A DNA stretch of 64,000 nucleotides from Campylobacter vulpis (GTDB lineage: Bacteria > Campylobacterota > Campylobacteria > Campylobacterales > Campylobacteraceae): contig NZ_CP041617.1 in the NCBI RefSeq assembly GCF_014217995.1, positions 1,581,027-1,645,026 of the forward strand, in the 5' to 3' direction. Below the pieces are notes generated by a model. The model was not told where the DNA came from and made no database searches. It saw only the letters and a list, made by a program, of their open reading frames with translations. Below, piece by piece: positions 1 to 9,770 of this stretch. Every line of letters starts with the position of its first letter. Within the stretch, counting starts at the first letter, position 1. The position numbers were made by a program, and so were the translations under genes.

Positions 1-1071
1 ATAGGACAGCTTGATTTACACTACAATAATAACACCATCGATGCCTTTGGCGATGCGTATGAATACCTTATGCGTATGTATGCAAGTAGCGCAGGTAAAA
101 GTGGTGGCGAGTTTTTCACTCCGCAAGAAGTGAGCCGCCTGCTAGCAAGGCTTGTCAGCTATGGTAAGAAAAGTGTCAATAAAGTCTATGACCCAGCTTG
201 TGGAAGTGGGTCGCTGCTTTTGCAATTTGCCAAGGTGCTAGGCAGTGCAAATGTCAAGCAAGGATTTTTCGGGCAGGAGATTAACCCGACTAGTTATAAT
301 CTCTGCCGTATCAATATGCTTTTGCACGATGTAGGCTTTGAGAATTTTGACATTGCTCTAAGTGATACGCTTTTAGAACCAAAGCATAAAGATGATGAAC
401 CCTTTGATGCGATTGTATCAAATCCCCCATACTCTACCAAATGGATAGGCGATGATGACCCTAAGCTTATCAATGACCCACGATTCGCCCCTGCTGGTGT
501 GCTAGCTCCTAAGAATTATGCGGATTTAGCTTTCACTATGCATATGCTCTCTTGGCTCTCTCCTAGCGGCACTTGTGCTATCGTTGAGTTCCCGGGTGTG
601 CTTTACCGCGGAGGCAAGGAGAAGCAAATCCGCAAATATTTGATAGACAATAACTTCATCGATACTATTATACAACTCCCAGATAATCTCTTTTTCGGCA
701 CAAATATTGCCACTTCTATCATCGTGCTAAAGAAAAACAAGCCTAATATGCACACCCTTTTTATCGATGCAAGTGAGCAATTTACCAAAGTTACAAAGAA
801 AAATATCCTAGAGCCAAGCCACATTGACACCATAGTAAATGCCTACGCTAAACGCGAAGATGTAGAGTATTTTTCCCGCTTAGTAAGTGTAGAAGAAATT
901 CGAGATAGCGACTATAATCTAAGCGTCTCCACCTACATCACACCAAAGGACACAAGAGAGCTTATAGACATCACCGCTCTTAATGCACAAATCGCCCAAA
1001 TCGTAGAAAAACAAGCCACCCTAAGAGTGCAGATAAACTCTATCATCAAAGAACTAGAGGAAACTAACTAA
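1..1071 (+). CDS. hsdM: Type I restriction-modification DNA methyltransferase subunit HsdM (5' partial)
   Basis: Adenine-N6 methyltransferase subunit of a type I system; two HsdM with one HsdS form the modification enzyme. The reading frame is open from the first base of the window, so the N-terminus lies outside; the first internal ATG is at 70. Motif I (DPACGSGSLL) is encoded near 190-220 and motif IV, the catalytic NPPY, near 421-432. The C-terminal part beyond about 900 is helical in character, as in HsdM tails. hsdR starts at the last base of its stop codon (TAATG), so the two are translationally coupled. Codon use is visibly richer in G+C than the housekeeping genes nearby, which fits horizontal acquisition. 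Family assignment is secure; the specificity depends on hsdS. Confidence 0.93.
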   Translation: MGQLDLHYNNNTIDAFGDAYEYLMRMYASSAGKSGGEFFTPQEVSRLLARLVSYGKKSVNKVYDPACGSGSLLLQFAKVLGSANVKQGFFGQEINPTSYNLCRINMLLHDVGFENFDIALSDTLLEPKHKDDEPFDAIVSNPPYSTKWIGDDDPKLINDPRFAPAGVLAPKNYADLAFTMHMLSWLSPSGTCAIVEFPGVLYRGGKEKQIRKYLIDNNFIDTIIQLPDNLFFGTNIATSIIVLKKNKPNMHTLFIDASEQFTKVTKKNILEPSHIDTIVNAYAKREDVEYFSRLVSVEEIRDSDYNLSVSTYITPKDTRELIDITALNAQIAQIVEKQATLRVQINSIIKELEETN

Positions 1072-3707
1072 TGAAAAGCTTAAAGTTACTTTTAGAGCAT
1101 AATACTAGCTCCACCATAGCCGTAGAATTTACCCCAAGCAAAAGGATAGATTCTAGCTATCAAAGTGAAGCCACACTAGAAAAAGAGTTCGTCAAAACGC
1201 TCCAAGCTCAAGGCTATGAATACGCACAAATCACCGATGAAAAAACCTTAGAATCTAACCTTCGCACCAAGCTAGAAGAGCTAAACTCCACCACTCTAAG
1301 CGATACAGAGTGGTGGAGATTTTTCAAGCAAGTGTTAGCTAGGGTAAATGCTTCTATCGTAGAAAAAAGTCAGCTTATCCAAGAGGACTATGTCCAACCG
1401 CTAGAGAGAGATGACGGTAGCATTATCAACTTTAAGCTAATCGACAAAGCCGACATACATAAAAACTCCCTACAAGTTATCAATCAGTTTCAAGCTACCA
1501 CAGAAACACGCTCTCACCGCTATGATGTAACTATTTTGGTAAATGGACTACCTTTAGTGCATATCGAGCTAAAGCGAAGAGGCGTAAGCCTTAAAGAAGC
1601 CTTTAGGCAAATCAACCGCTACGGACGAGAGAGCTTTTTTAGCGGAAGTGGGCTTTTTGAATTTGTGCAGATTTTTGTCATTAGTAACGGCACACAAAGC
1701 AAGTATTATTCAAACACTACGCGTGATTTTCACATCAAAACACAAAATGGCATAAAAACAAGCAAAACCTCTAATAGCTTTGAATTTACAAGCCATTTTA
1801 GTGATGAGAAAAACACCATTATAAACGACCTTATAGACTTTGCGAAAAACTTTTTTGCTAGGCATACGCTTTTAAATATCCTTTGTCATTACTGCGTGCT
1901 TGATGTAGATAAAAAGCTTTTAGTCCTGCGACCTTATCAAATCGCAGCGTGTGAAAAAATCCTCCAAAAAATAGCCGCAAGCTACCACAACAAATTCTAC
2001 GAAAAAGCAAACGAGCAAAAAAGCGGCGGCTATATTTGGCACACCACAGGCAGCGGCAAAACTCTAACCAGCTTTAAAACCGCCCAGCTAGTAAGCAAAA
2101 TCCCAGAAATCACTAAAGTGCTTTTTGTCGTGGATAGAAAAGATTTAGACTATCAAACAATGAGAGAATACGATAGATTCCAAAAGGGCGCAGCCACCGG
2201 GAGTAAAAACACCAAAGAGCTACAAGCTAGACTACACAGCAAAGACAAAGAGCATAAAATCATCATTACCACCATTCAAAAGCTCTCCCGCTTCATCACT
2301 CAAACTAAAAATAGTGAAATTTTTGATAAGCATATTGTGATGATTTTTGATGAGTGTCATAGAAGTCAATTTGGACAAATGCAAAAAGACATTTCTAAAG
2401 CATTTAAAAAACTCTATCTTTTCGGCTTTACAGGGACTCCCATTTTCACGCAAAATGCACAAGATGAAATTCAAACCACCCAACGAGTCTTTGGAGAGTG
2501 CCTACATCGCTACACGATAATACACGCCATACGAGATAATAATGTCCTGCCCTTTCGCGTGAGCTACCACACCACAACCAAGCTAAAAGATGAAAGCAAA
2601 AACAAGCATATAGAAACAGAAGAAATTCTACTAGCTAAAGAGCGTATCACGCACATCACTAGCTACATTTTAGAGCATTTTTCCACCCAGACCAAACGCA
2701 GCTCCACCTACACCCTAAATGGCAAGGGACTTAATGGCTTTAATGCTATCTTTGCTACCCAGTCTATCCCTATGGCTATGCGTTATTATGAAGAGTTTCA
2801 AGCTCAACAAACTAGCCTAGAGCAATCCAAGCGTTTAAAAGTAGGCATTATTTACAGCTATGCTCCAAACGATGAGCAAGAGGAGGAAAACAGCGAGGAC
2901 ACAGCCTCCTTGCCTAAATCTCAGCGAGATTTTTTAGACGCTGCGATAAATGACTATAATGCAATGTTTAAGTGTAAATTTGACAGCTCCGCAGATAACT
3001 TCCACAACTACTACAAAGATTTTTCCCTAAAGCTTAAAAACAGGGAACTAGACTTAGCTATTGTAGTTAATATGTTTCTAACAGGCTTTGATGCCACCAC
3101 GCTAAACACTCTCTATGTCGATAAGTCCTTACGCTATCACGGGCTTTTACAAGCTTACTCACGCACTAACAGAATCTTAAATTCCGTTAAAAGCTTTGGT
3201 AACATCATAGCCTTTAGAGACTTGCAAAAGCCCACCGATGACGCTCTAGCACTCTTTAGCGATGAGAATGCCAAGGGGATAGTCTTTCTAAGAAGTTTAG
3301 AAGAGTATCTACACGGCTACACCGATGACAAAGGTGAAAAGCACAAAGGCTACAACGAGCTTCTACAAACCTTGCACACACGCTTCCCTCTAAACAACTT
3401 CCTAGAATCCACCCTAAAGCAGAGCGACAAAAAAGACTTCCTAGCCCTTTTTGGAGAGATTTTAAAGCTCCGCAATATCCTTGAAGTCTTTGATGACTTT
3501 AGCGACTCACTCAGTGAGCGAGACCGCCAAGACTACCAGAGCTACTACATCGACACCTATGAGAGCCTACGCACCAAAGACCAAACGCAGAAGCAAAGCG
3601 TGCTTGATGAAGTGGAGTTTGAAGTAGAGCTTTTGAAGCAAGTAGAAATAAGTATCGAGTATATCCTAGAGCTTATCGCCAAATACCACAAGCACAAAGA
3701 TAAGTAG
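1071..3707 (+). CDS. hsdR: Type I restriction endonuclease subunit HsdR, C-terminally truncated by in-frame TAG
   Basis: ATP-dependent translocase/nuclease subunit. An HSDR_N nuclease domain carries the PD-ExK signature HIELKRRG at about residue 164-171. The SF2 motor follows: Walker A TTGSGKT near residue 325, DECHRSQFG near 427, FTGTP near 452, and a second RecA-like half with the GFDATTLNTLYVDK stretch. Translation stops at TAG 3705-3707 after 878 residues, but the same frame stays open for another 130 codons to 4100 and reads as normal HsdR C-terminus. Intact HsdR of this type (EcoR124I class) is about 1000-1040 residues, so this looks like a nonsense mutation rather than a natural end. 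The lost helical domain helps dock HsdR on the methylase core in EcoR124I; loss of restriction is inferred, not shown. Confidence 0.9.
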   Translation: MKSLKLLLEHNTSSTIAVEFTPSKRIDSSYQSEATLEKEFVKTLQAQGYEYAQITDEKTLESNLRTKLEELNSTTLSDTEWWRFFKQVLARVNASIVEKSQLIQEDYVQPLERDDGSIINFKLIDKADIHKNSLQVINQFQATTETRSHRYDVTILVNGLPLVHIELKRRGVSLKEAFRQINRYGRESFFSGSGLFEFVQIFVISNGTQSKYYSNTTRDFHIKTQNGIKTSKTSNSFEFTSHFSDEKNTIINDLIDFAKNFFARHTLLNILCHYCVLDVDKKLLVLRPYQIAACEKILQKIAASYHNKFYEKANEQKSGGYIWHTTGSGKTLTSFKTAQLVSKIPEITKVLFVVDRKDLDYQTMREYDRFQKGAATGSKNTKELQARLHSKDKEHKIIITTIQKLSRFITQTKNSEIFDKHIVMIFDECHRSQFGQMQKDISKAFKKLYLFGFTGTPIFTQNAQDEIQTTQRVFGECLHRYTIIHAIRDNNVLPFRVSYHTTTKLKDESKNKHIETEEILLAKERITHITSYILEHFSTQTKRSSTYTLNGKGLNGFNAIFATQSIPMAMRYYEEFQAQQTSLEQSKRLKVGIIYSYAPNDEQEEENSEDTASLPKSQRDFLDAAINDYNAMFKCKFDSSADNFHNYYKDFSLKLKNRELDLAIVVNMFLTGFDATTLNTLYVDKSLRYHGLLQAYSRTNRILNSVKSFGNIIAFRDLQKPTDDALALFSDENAKGIVFLRSLEEYLHGYTDDKGEKHKGYNELLQTLHTRFPLNNFLESTLKQSDKKDFLALFGEILKLRNILEVFDDFSDSLSERDRQDYQSYYIDTYESLRTKDQTQKQSVLDEVEFEVELLKQVEISIEYILELIAKYHKHKDK

Positions 3708-4100
3708 AGCTATGAGCATATAGTAAAGCTGCTAGATTCTAGCCTAAGCCTACGGAGCAAAAAGGAGCTTCTACTGCGCTTCATAGAGTCCCTAAACCCG
3801 CAAAGCGATGTTGCTAAAGACTTTAGCATCTACATCAATGCGCGTAAAGATGAAAGCCTAAGCTCTATCATCACCGAGCTGGATCTAAAGCCTGAGAAGA
3901 CTAGGGCATTTATGCGCGATGCCTTTGAGAGAGGGGAGCTAAGAAACTATGGGCAAGCATTTGGCGAAATTTTGCCCCCTAGCCCACTCTTTGGCAAGGG
4001 TGCAGAGCAGACGCATAAAGTCCGCAAGCAAGCCCTAGAAAAGCTACAAACATTTTTCGAGCTTTTTAAGGGACTAGATATGAGCAACAAGGAGCAATGA
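3708..4100 (+). pseudogene. Detached C-terminal segment of hsdR
   Basis: In-frame continuation of hsdR beyond TAG 3705-3707, ending at TGA 4098-4100. It has no internal stop over 130 codons. It reads SYEHIVKLLDSS and onward, then RDAFERGELRNYGQAF and HKVRKQALEKLQTFFELF near the end, a charged helical domain typical of HsdR C-termini. An ATG at 3912 could start a 62-residue fragment, but I see no good ribosome binding site for it. Its TGA overlaps the hsdS start (ATGA), the coupling expected of an intact hsdR-hsdS junction. Amber read-through would restore a protein of about 1009 residues. Confidence 0.82.
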
Positions 4101-5308
4101 TGAAACCCCTAAATGATAACACCCACCCCCTAGAATCCTTACTGCAACAGCACTGCCCAAATGGTGTGGAGTTTAAAGAGCTTGGGGAGTTATGGGAAAA
4201 AGCACCAAAATCAAAAATAGGAGCAAATCAAGCAAAAAACCTTTCTAAAAATAATGGGAACATTTGCTTTACAAGTGGGGATACACACTATTTTGTAGAT
4301 GATTATTTGGTCAATGGTGAATATTTGTTTTTGAATGATGGAGGCACAGCAGATATAAAATACCACAATGGCAAAGCGTATTATACAGATCATATTTTTG
4401 CTTTTACAAGTCAAAAAATTTGCTTAAAATTTTTATACTATTTTTTAAAAACACAACAAGATTATATAAATAAATTTTGTTTTCAAGGAACAGGATTAAA
4501 GAATTTACAAAAAAACAAATTAGCACAAATCCCTATCCCCATTCCACCCATAGCAATCCAGCAAAAAATCGTAGAGATTTTAGACGCCTTTACAGAATTA
4601 CACGCAGAATTACACGCAGAATTACACGCGCGCCGCAAGCAGTATGAATATTATAGAAATAAGCTTTTAAGCTTTGAAGAGCTAGAGAAACGCGCAAATG
4701 CGATTGGGGGGGGGCTTAAGCTTGTAACCTTAGGCGAGATAGGAACTTTCACGCGTGGCAATGGCTTGACAAAAGCCGATTTTGTAGAAGTTGGCGTGCC
4801 TTGTATCCATTATGGGCAAATCCACACGCATTACCATAATTACACGCATAGCACAACAAGCTTTGTCAGTGCAGAAAAAGCAAAGAAGTTGAAAAAAGCC
4901 AAATATGGAGATTTAGTCATAGCTGGGGTAAGCGAGGATAAAGATTGTGTTTGTAAAGCAGTCGTGTATCTAGGAAAGCAAGAAGCGTGTGTTGGCGGTG
5001 ATACTTTCATATTCTCACACTCACAAAATCCAAAATTTATAGGCTATATGTTTCAAACCGAAAATTTTAATACATTTAAACACAAATACGCACAAGGTGC
5101 GAAAGTTTTAAGAGTGCATAATAAGCAATTAGAAAAATTCCAAATCCCCCTACCGCCTTTGAAAGTGCAAAATGACATTGTAGAAATTTTAGACAAATTT
5201 GACACACTAACAAATGATTTAACAAATGGAATCCCCGCCGAGATAGAAGCAAGACAAAAGCAGTATGAATATTATAGAGAGCGACTATTAAGCTTTAAAA
5301 AGGCGTAA
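4097..5308 (+). CDS. hsdS: Type I restriction-modification specificity subunit HsdS, phase-variable architecture
   Basis: DNA sequence-recognition subunit of the hsd operon. It has two target-recognition domains (about residues 20-155 and 208-360), each followed by a conserved helical spacer; the spacers are recognisable as a pair, RRKQYEYYRNKLLSF centrally and ARQKQYEYYRERLLSF at the end. AAGGAG at 4089-4094 better serves the second ATG (4100) than the first (4097). Two repeat features lie in the central spacer: three ELHA repeats (4595-4630) and a G9 tract (4706-4714) coding for three glycines. The first recognition domain (roughly 4200-4560) is much more AT-rich than its flanks, suggesting domain shuffling. 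As sequenced the frame is open, so the full two-domain protein is ON. Confidence 0.92.
   Translation: MMKPLNDNTHPLESLLQQHCPNGVEFKELGELWEKAPKSKIGANQAKNLSKNNGNICFTSGDTHYFVDDYLVNGEYLFLNDGGTADIKYHNGKAYYTDHIFAFTSQKICLKFLYYFLKTQQDYINKFCFQGTGLKNLQKNKLAQIPIPIPPIAIQQKIVEILDAFTELHAELHAELHARRKQYEYYRNKLLSFEELEKRANAIGGGLKLVTLGEIGTFTRGNGLTKADFVEVGVPCIHYGQIHTHYHNYTHSTTSFVSAEKAKKLKKAKYGDLVIAGVSEDKDCVCKAVVYLGKQEACVGGDTFIFSHSQNPKFIGYMFQTENFNTFKHKYAQGAKVLRVHNKQLEKFQIPLPPLKVQNDIVEILDKFDTLTNDLTNGIPAEIEARQKQYEYYRERLLSFKKA
4595..4630 (+). repeat. Three 12-bp tandem repeats in the central spacer of hsdS
   Basis: Unit GAATTACACGCA occurs three times back to back at 4595, 4607 and 4619 (last base G in the third copy). 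It is in frame and encodes ELHA three times. Each unit adds four residues to the helix joining the two recognition domains. This copies the position and size of the TAEL repeats of EcoR124I, where gain or loss of one 12-bp unit changes the length of the non-specific gap in the recognition site by one base pair. Confidence 0.9.
4706..4714 (+). repeat. G9 homopolymer in hsdS (slippage tract)
   Basis: Nine consecutive G at 4706-4714, encoding Gly-Gly-Gly at about residues 204-206, at the boundary between central spacer and second recognition domain. Gain of one G gives GGG GCT TAA and loss of one gives GGC TTA AGC TTG TAA, so either slip ends translation within a few codons and leaves a protein of about 207-210 residues with only the first recognition domain and the spacer. 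Confidence 0.88.
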
Positions 5309-6065
5309 CGCCCTCATCTTTTAAATTCATCGTTATGGCTACGCCCTTATTTTTAGGAGGATAGGCGATAAATTTACCTTTTTGACTTTCTAAAAATTCC
5401 AAAACCTTAGCGTCAAAAACGCTATCATAGCTCTTTTCTACCGAGGTATAGCCGAATTTCCCCTCGCTATCGATGAAAATTTTCACCTTAACACCTATAT
5501 TTTTAGGATTGGGGTAGTATTGACTCCAACGCTGTTTAATCACCCTTTCAACCTTACCTAAAAACTCATCATAAATCCCCATTTTTTGTGCCTGTGTGCT
5601 TTGTCCGTTTGCAGTGCTTTCTTCTGGGATAAGATTATCATTTAATTGCTTTAATAGCTCGGCGACACTTTGGGAATTTGCACCTTGTCCTGATTTTTTG
5701 GAAGATTGAATTTGCGTGCTTTTTTCTTCTTGTATTTCTTTGACATTGCCAAAAAGGGCGTTAAAATCGGTAGCTTTTTGATTAACATTTTGCGTTTTGA
5801 TCATTTTATTAGTCGTTTTTGCGAAAAGGTCATTGACATCAACGGGGCTTGTTTGAGGCTTAGGAGTGGGCTTAGGGCTTGAAATTTGCGTAGAGGCTTC
5901 ACTCAAATCGACATTAATAAAACTATCTTTTATATCCGTATAACTTAAAATGGGCTCTTGTATCGTTACTAGCTTAAAAAAAACAAAGCCCACAACGATG
6001 ACATAAATTCCACAAGCAAGACAAAAGGAAGTAAGATTACTCAAGCCATAATTTTTCATCGTCAT
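5295..6065 (-). CDS. tolA: TolA-like energy-transducing protein with TonB-type C-terminus
   Basis: Periplasm-spanning subunit of the Tol-Pal envelope system, linking TolQR in the inner membrane to the outer membrane. Of 256 residues, one N-terminal membrane segment lies at about 13-33 (ACGIYVIVVGFVFF), then a Pro/Ser/Lys/Gln-rich linker (SSPKPTPKPQTSPVD) and a low-complexity middle. The C-terminal globular domain starts near 165 (YDEFLGKVERVIKQRWSQYY) with the TonB/TolA-type beta strands. Position after tolQ-tolR matches C. jejuni Cj0111. Start ATG overlaps the tolR stop. tolB and pal, which usually follow, are absent here because the hsd operon abuts the 3' end. TonB is the alternative name for the fold; the context favours TolA. 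Confidence 0.85.
   Translation of the reverse strand: MTMKNYGLSNLTSFCLACGIYVIVVGFVFFKLVTIQEPILSYTDIKDSFINVDLSEASTQISSPKPTPKPQTSPVDVNDLFAKTTNKMIKTQNVNQKATDFNALFGNVKEIQEEKSTQIQSSKKSGQGANSQSVAELLKQLNDNLIPEESTANGQSTQAQKMGIYDEFLGKVERVIKQRWSQYYPNPKNIGVKVKIFIDSEGKFGYTSVEKSYDSVFDAKVLEFLESQKGKFIAYPPKNKGVAITMNLKDEGVTPF
5302..5312. other. Palindrome carrying the hsdS stop, inside the hsdS/tolA 3' overlap
   Basis: GGCGTAACGCC. On the plus strand it contains the TAA of hsdS; on the minus strand it encodes Gly-Val-Thr-Pro two codons before the tolA stop at 5295-5297. The two convergent genes overlap by 14 bp. The stem is short (GGCG/CGCC) and lacks a T-run on either side, so I do not call it a terminator. 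Confidence 0.5.
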
Positions 6066-6451
6066 TCAGTTTGTAAAGCGACCTTGTTAAAGCCTAAATT
6101 TTTCACACTTCTTAAAACGAAAATCACATCATCATATTTTAAACTCTTATCCGCTCTTATAAAAACAGGCTCTTCGGTGTTAAATTGTGCCTTTTTTTGC
6201 GCGAGATTATCCGCGAAAGAAACGAAGTCAAATTTTTCTTGATTGATGAAAATTTCTTTTTTAGCATTAACACTTACAATAAGACTTTTTAGGGTTGGCG
6301 AACTCGCACTTTTTTGTGAGCCTTGAGGGAGATTAACCTTTTCTTCATAAGTAATGCTAGGAGCAGTAACCATCAAAATGGCTAATAAAACAAGCATAAT
6401 ATCTACTAGGGGAGTAATATTTAACTCAGGCTTTTCATCATCAAATGGCAT
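6062..6451 (-). CDS. tolR: ExbD/TolR family biopolymer transport protein
   Basis: Proton-channel partner of TolQ. One membrane helix near the N-terminus (LVDIMLVLLAILMVTAP) includes the conserved Asp that carries protons (in LNITPLVDIML), followed by a periplasmic domain with the family stretch EPVFIRADKSLKYDDVI. I choose the ATG at 6451: it begins MPFDDEKPELN, follows the tolQ stop by one base, and has AAGG just upstream. A longer in-frame extension to 6493 would run through the end of tolQ. The resulting 129 residues are normal for the family. The 3' end overlaps the tolA start. Confidence 0.9.
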   Translation of the reverse strand: MPFDDEKPELNITPLVDIMLVLLAILMVTAPSITYEEKVNLPQGSQKSASSPTLKSLIVSVNAKKEIFINQEKFDFVSFADNLAQKKAQFNTEEPVFIRADKSLKYDDVIFVLRSVKNLGFNKVALQTE

Positions 6452-6452
6452 A

Positions 6453-7010
6453 TTAAACCTTATGTGAGCTAAGAACCTTAATCTCACTATCAATAATACT
6501 TAAAAGCTCAAAAGCTTTTCTTTTAATAATAAGATGAAAAGTATAAGCAGGGATAGCGACTAAAATTCCACAGCCAGTAGCCACTAAAGCCTCACTAATT
6601 TTAGGTGCAATAATACTTAAAGAATTTTGTGTGCCAAGTCCCCCAAAAGTTTCAAGGATAGAGATAACAGTTCCAAAAAGTCCTATAAAAGGAGAGGTTG
6701 AAGCAACGATACTTAGCCAAGTTAGCCCCAAAGAAGAGCGGCGTGCGGCTAAATTTTTATAAATTTCTAAATGCGAAAGGCTTGTGTCTGTGCATTTTCT
6801 TAAAATAGAATCGGTGCGACTTAAATCTTTCTCACCTAAAAGTAAAGTTTCTAAACTTTGCTTTTCTTTGCTACGCCAATTTGCCAAAAAAGAAAGCCTC
6901 GCAAAAAGTATGGCAAAAGAAAGGATAAAATAAAAAGAAAGCCAAGCCAAAACCACATAAGTGATAAGGCTTGACTCATTAAAAAAATGAAAAATAGCCT
7001 CGAAATTCAT
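6453..7010 (-). CDS. tolQ: ExbB/TolQ family proton-channel protein
   Basis: Multi-spanning inner-membrane subunit of the Tol-Pal motor. Of 185 residues, a first membrane helix lies at about 15-37 (ITYVVLAWLSFYFILSF), a cytoplasmic loop rich in charged residues follows, then two C-terminal helices containing the family signature LGLTWLSIVASTSPFIGLFGTV and the EALVATGCGILVAIPAY stretch. Start overlaps the atpC stop by 4 bp, so tol expression appears to be fed by ATP-synthase transcription, as in C. jejuni Cj0108-Cj0109. ExbB is the alternative name; TolQ is preferred because tolR and tolA follow. Confidence 0.9.
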   Translation of the reverse strand: MNFEAIFHFFNESSLITYVVLAWLSFYFILSFAILFARLSFLANWRSKEKQSLETLLLGEKDLSRTDSILRKCTDTSLSHLEIYKNLAARRSSLGLTWLSIVASTSPFIGLFGTVISILETFGGLGTQNSLSIIAPKISEALVATGCGILVAIPAYTFHLIIKRKAFELLSIIDSEIKVLSSHKV

Positions 7011-7398
7011 ACATTTGCCTTAGCATTGTCAAGTTTAGAAAAGGTCGCAGCTAAAGCGGCATTATCCGAACTCATAGCCTTAATTAAATCCTTTGCATTG
7101 TTAAGATTTTTCTCAATCTCACTTTCACTTGAGCCAGATACCCAAACAGCACCCTTAGCTAAAACACAAACTTTATTTTCATCAACCTTAGCATACCCCG
7201 CGTCAATGGCGACTAATTCGTGCTTTAAATCCTGCTTTTCTACATCAATCACGCCCGATTTCAAAGAAGCCACTAAACTCGCATGCCCCCTTAAAACACC
7301 AAATTCCCCCTCACTTCCAGGTAAGGTAACAGACTTTACCTCTCCTTGATAAATCATTCCTAGAGGAGTTACTATTTCTAAAGATATTAAATCCTGCA

Positions 7399-7399
<1 letters not shown>
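7007..7399 (-). CDS. atpC: ATP synthase epsilon subunit
   Basis: Central-stalk subunit of F1, 130 residues. N-terminal beta-sandwich with the family motif ISLEIVTPLGMIYQGEVKSV and PGSEGEFGVLRGHASL, then a short helical C-terminal arm. The ATG at 7399 overlaps the atpD stop (TGATG); an in-frame TTG one codon upstream is less likely. It is the last atp gene of the run and overlaps tolQ. Confidence 0.95.
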
Positions 7400-9761
<2,362 letters not shown>

Positions 9762-9770
9762 AAAAAAGCC

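Noticed and set aside
3912..4100. Independent small gene between hsdR and hsdS
   Set aside because: It is in the hsdR frame and continuous with it upstream to the TAG, so it is the end of hsdR.
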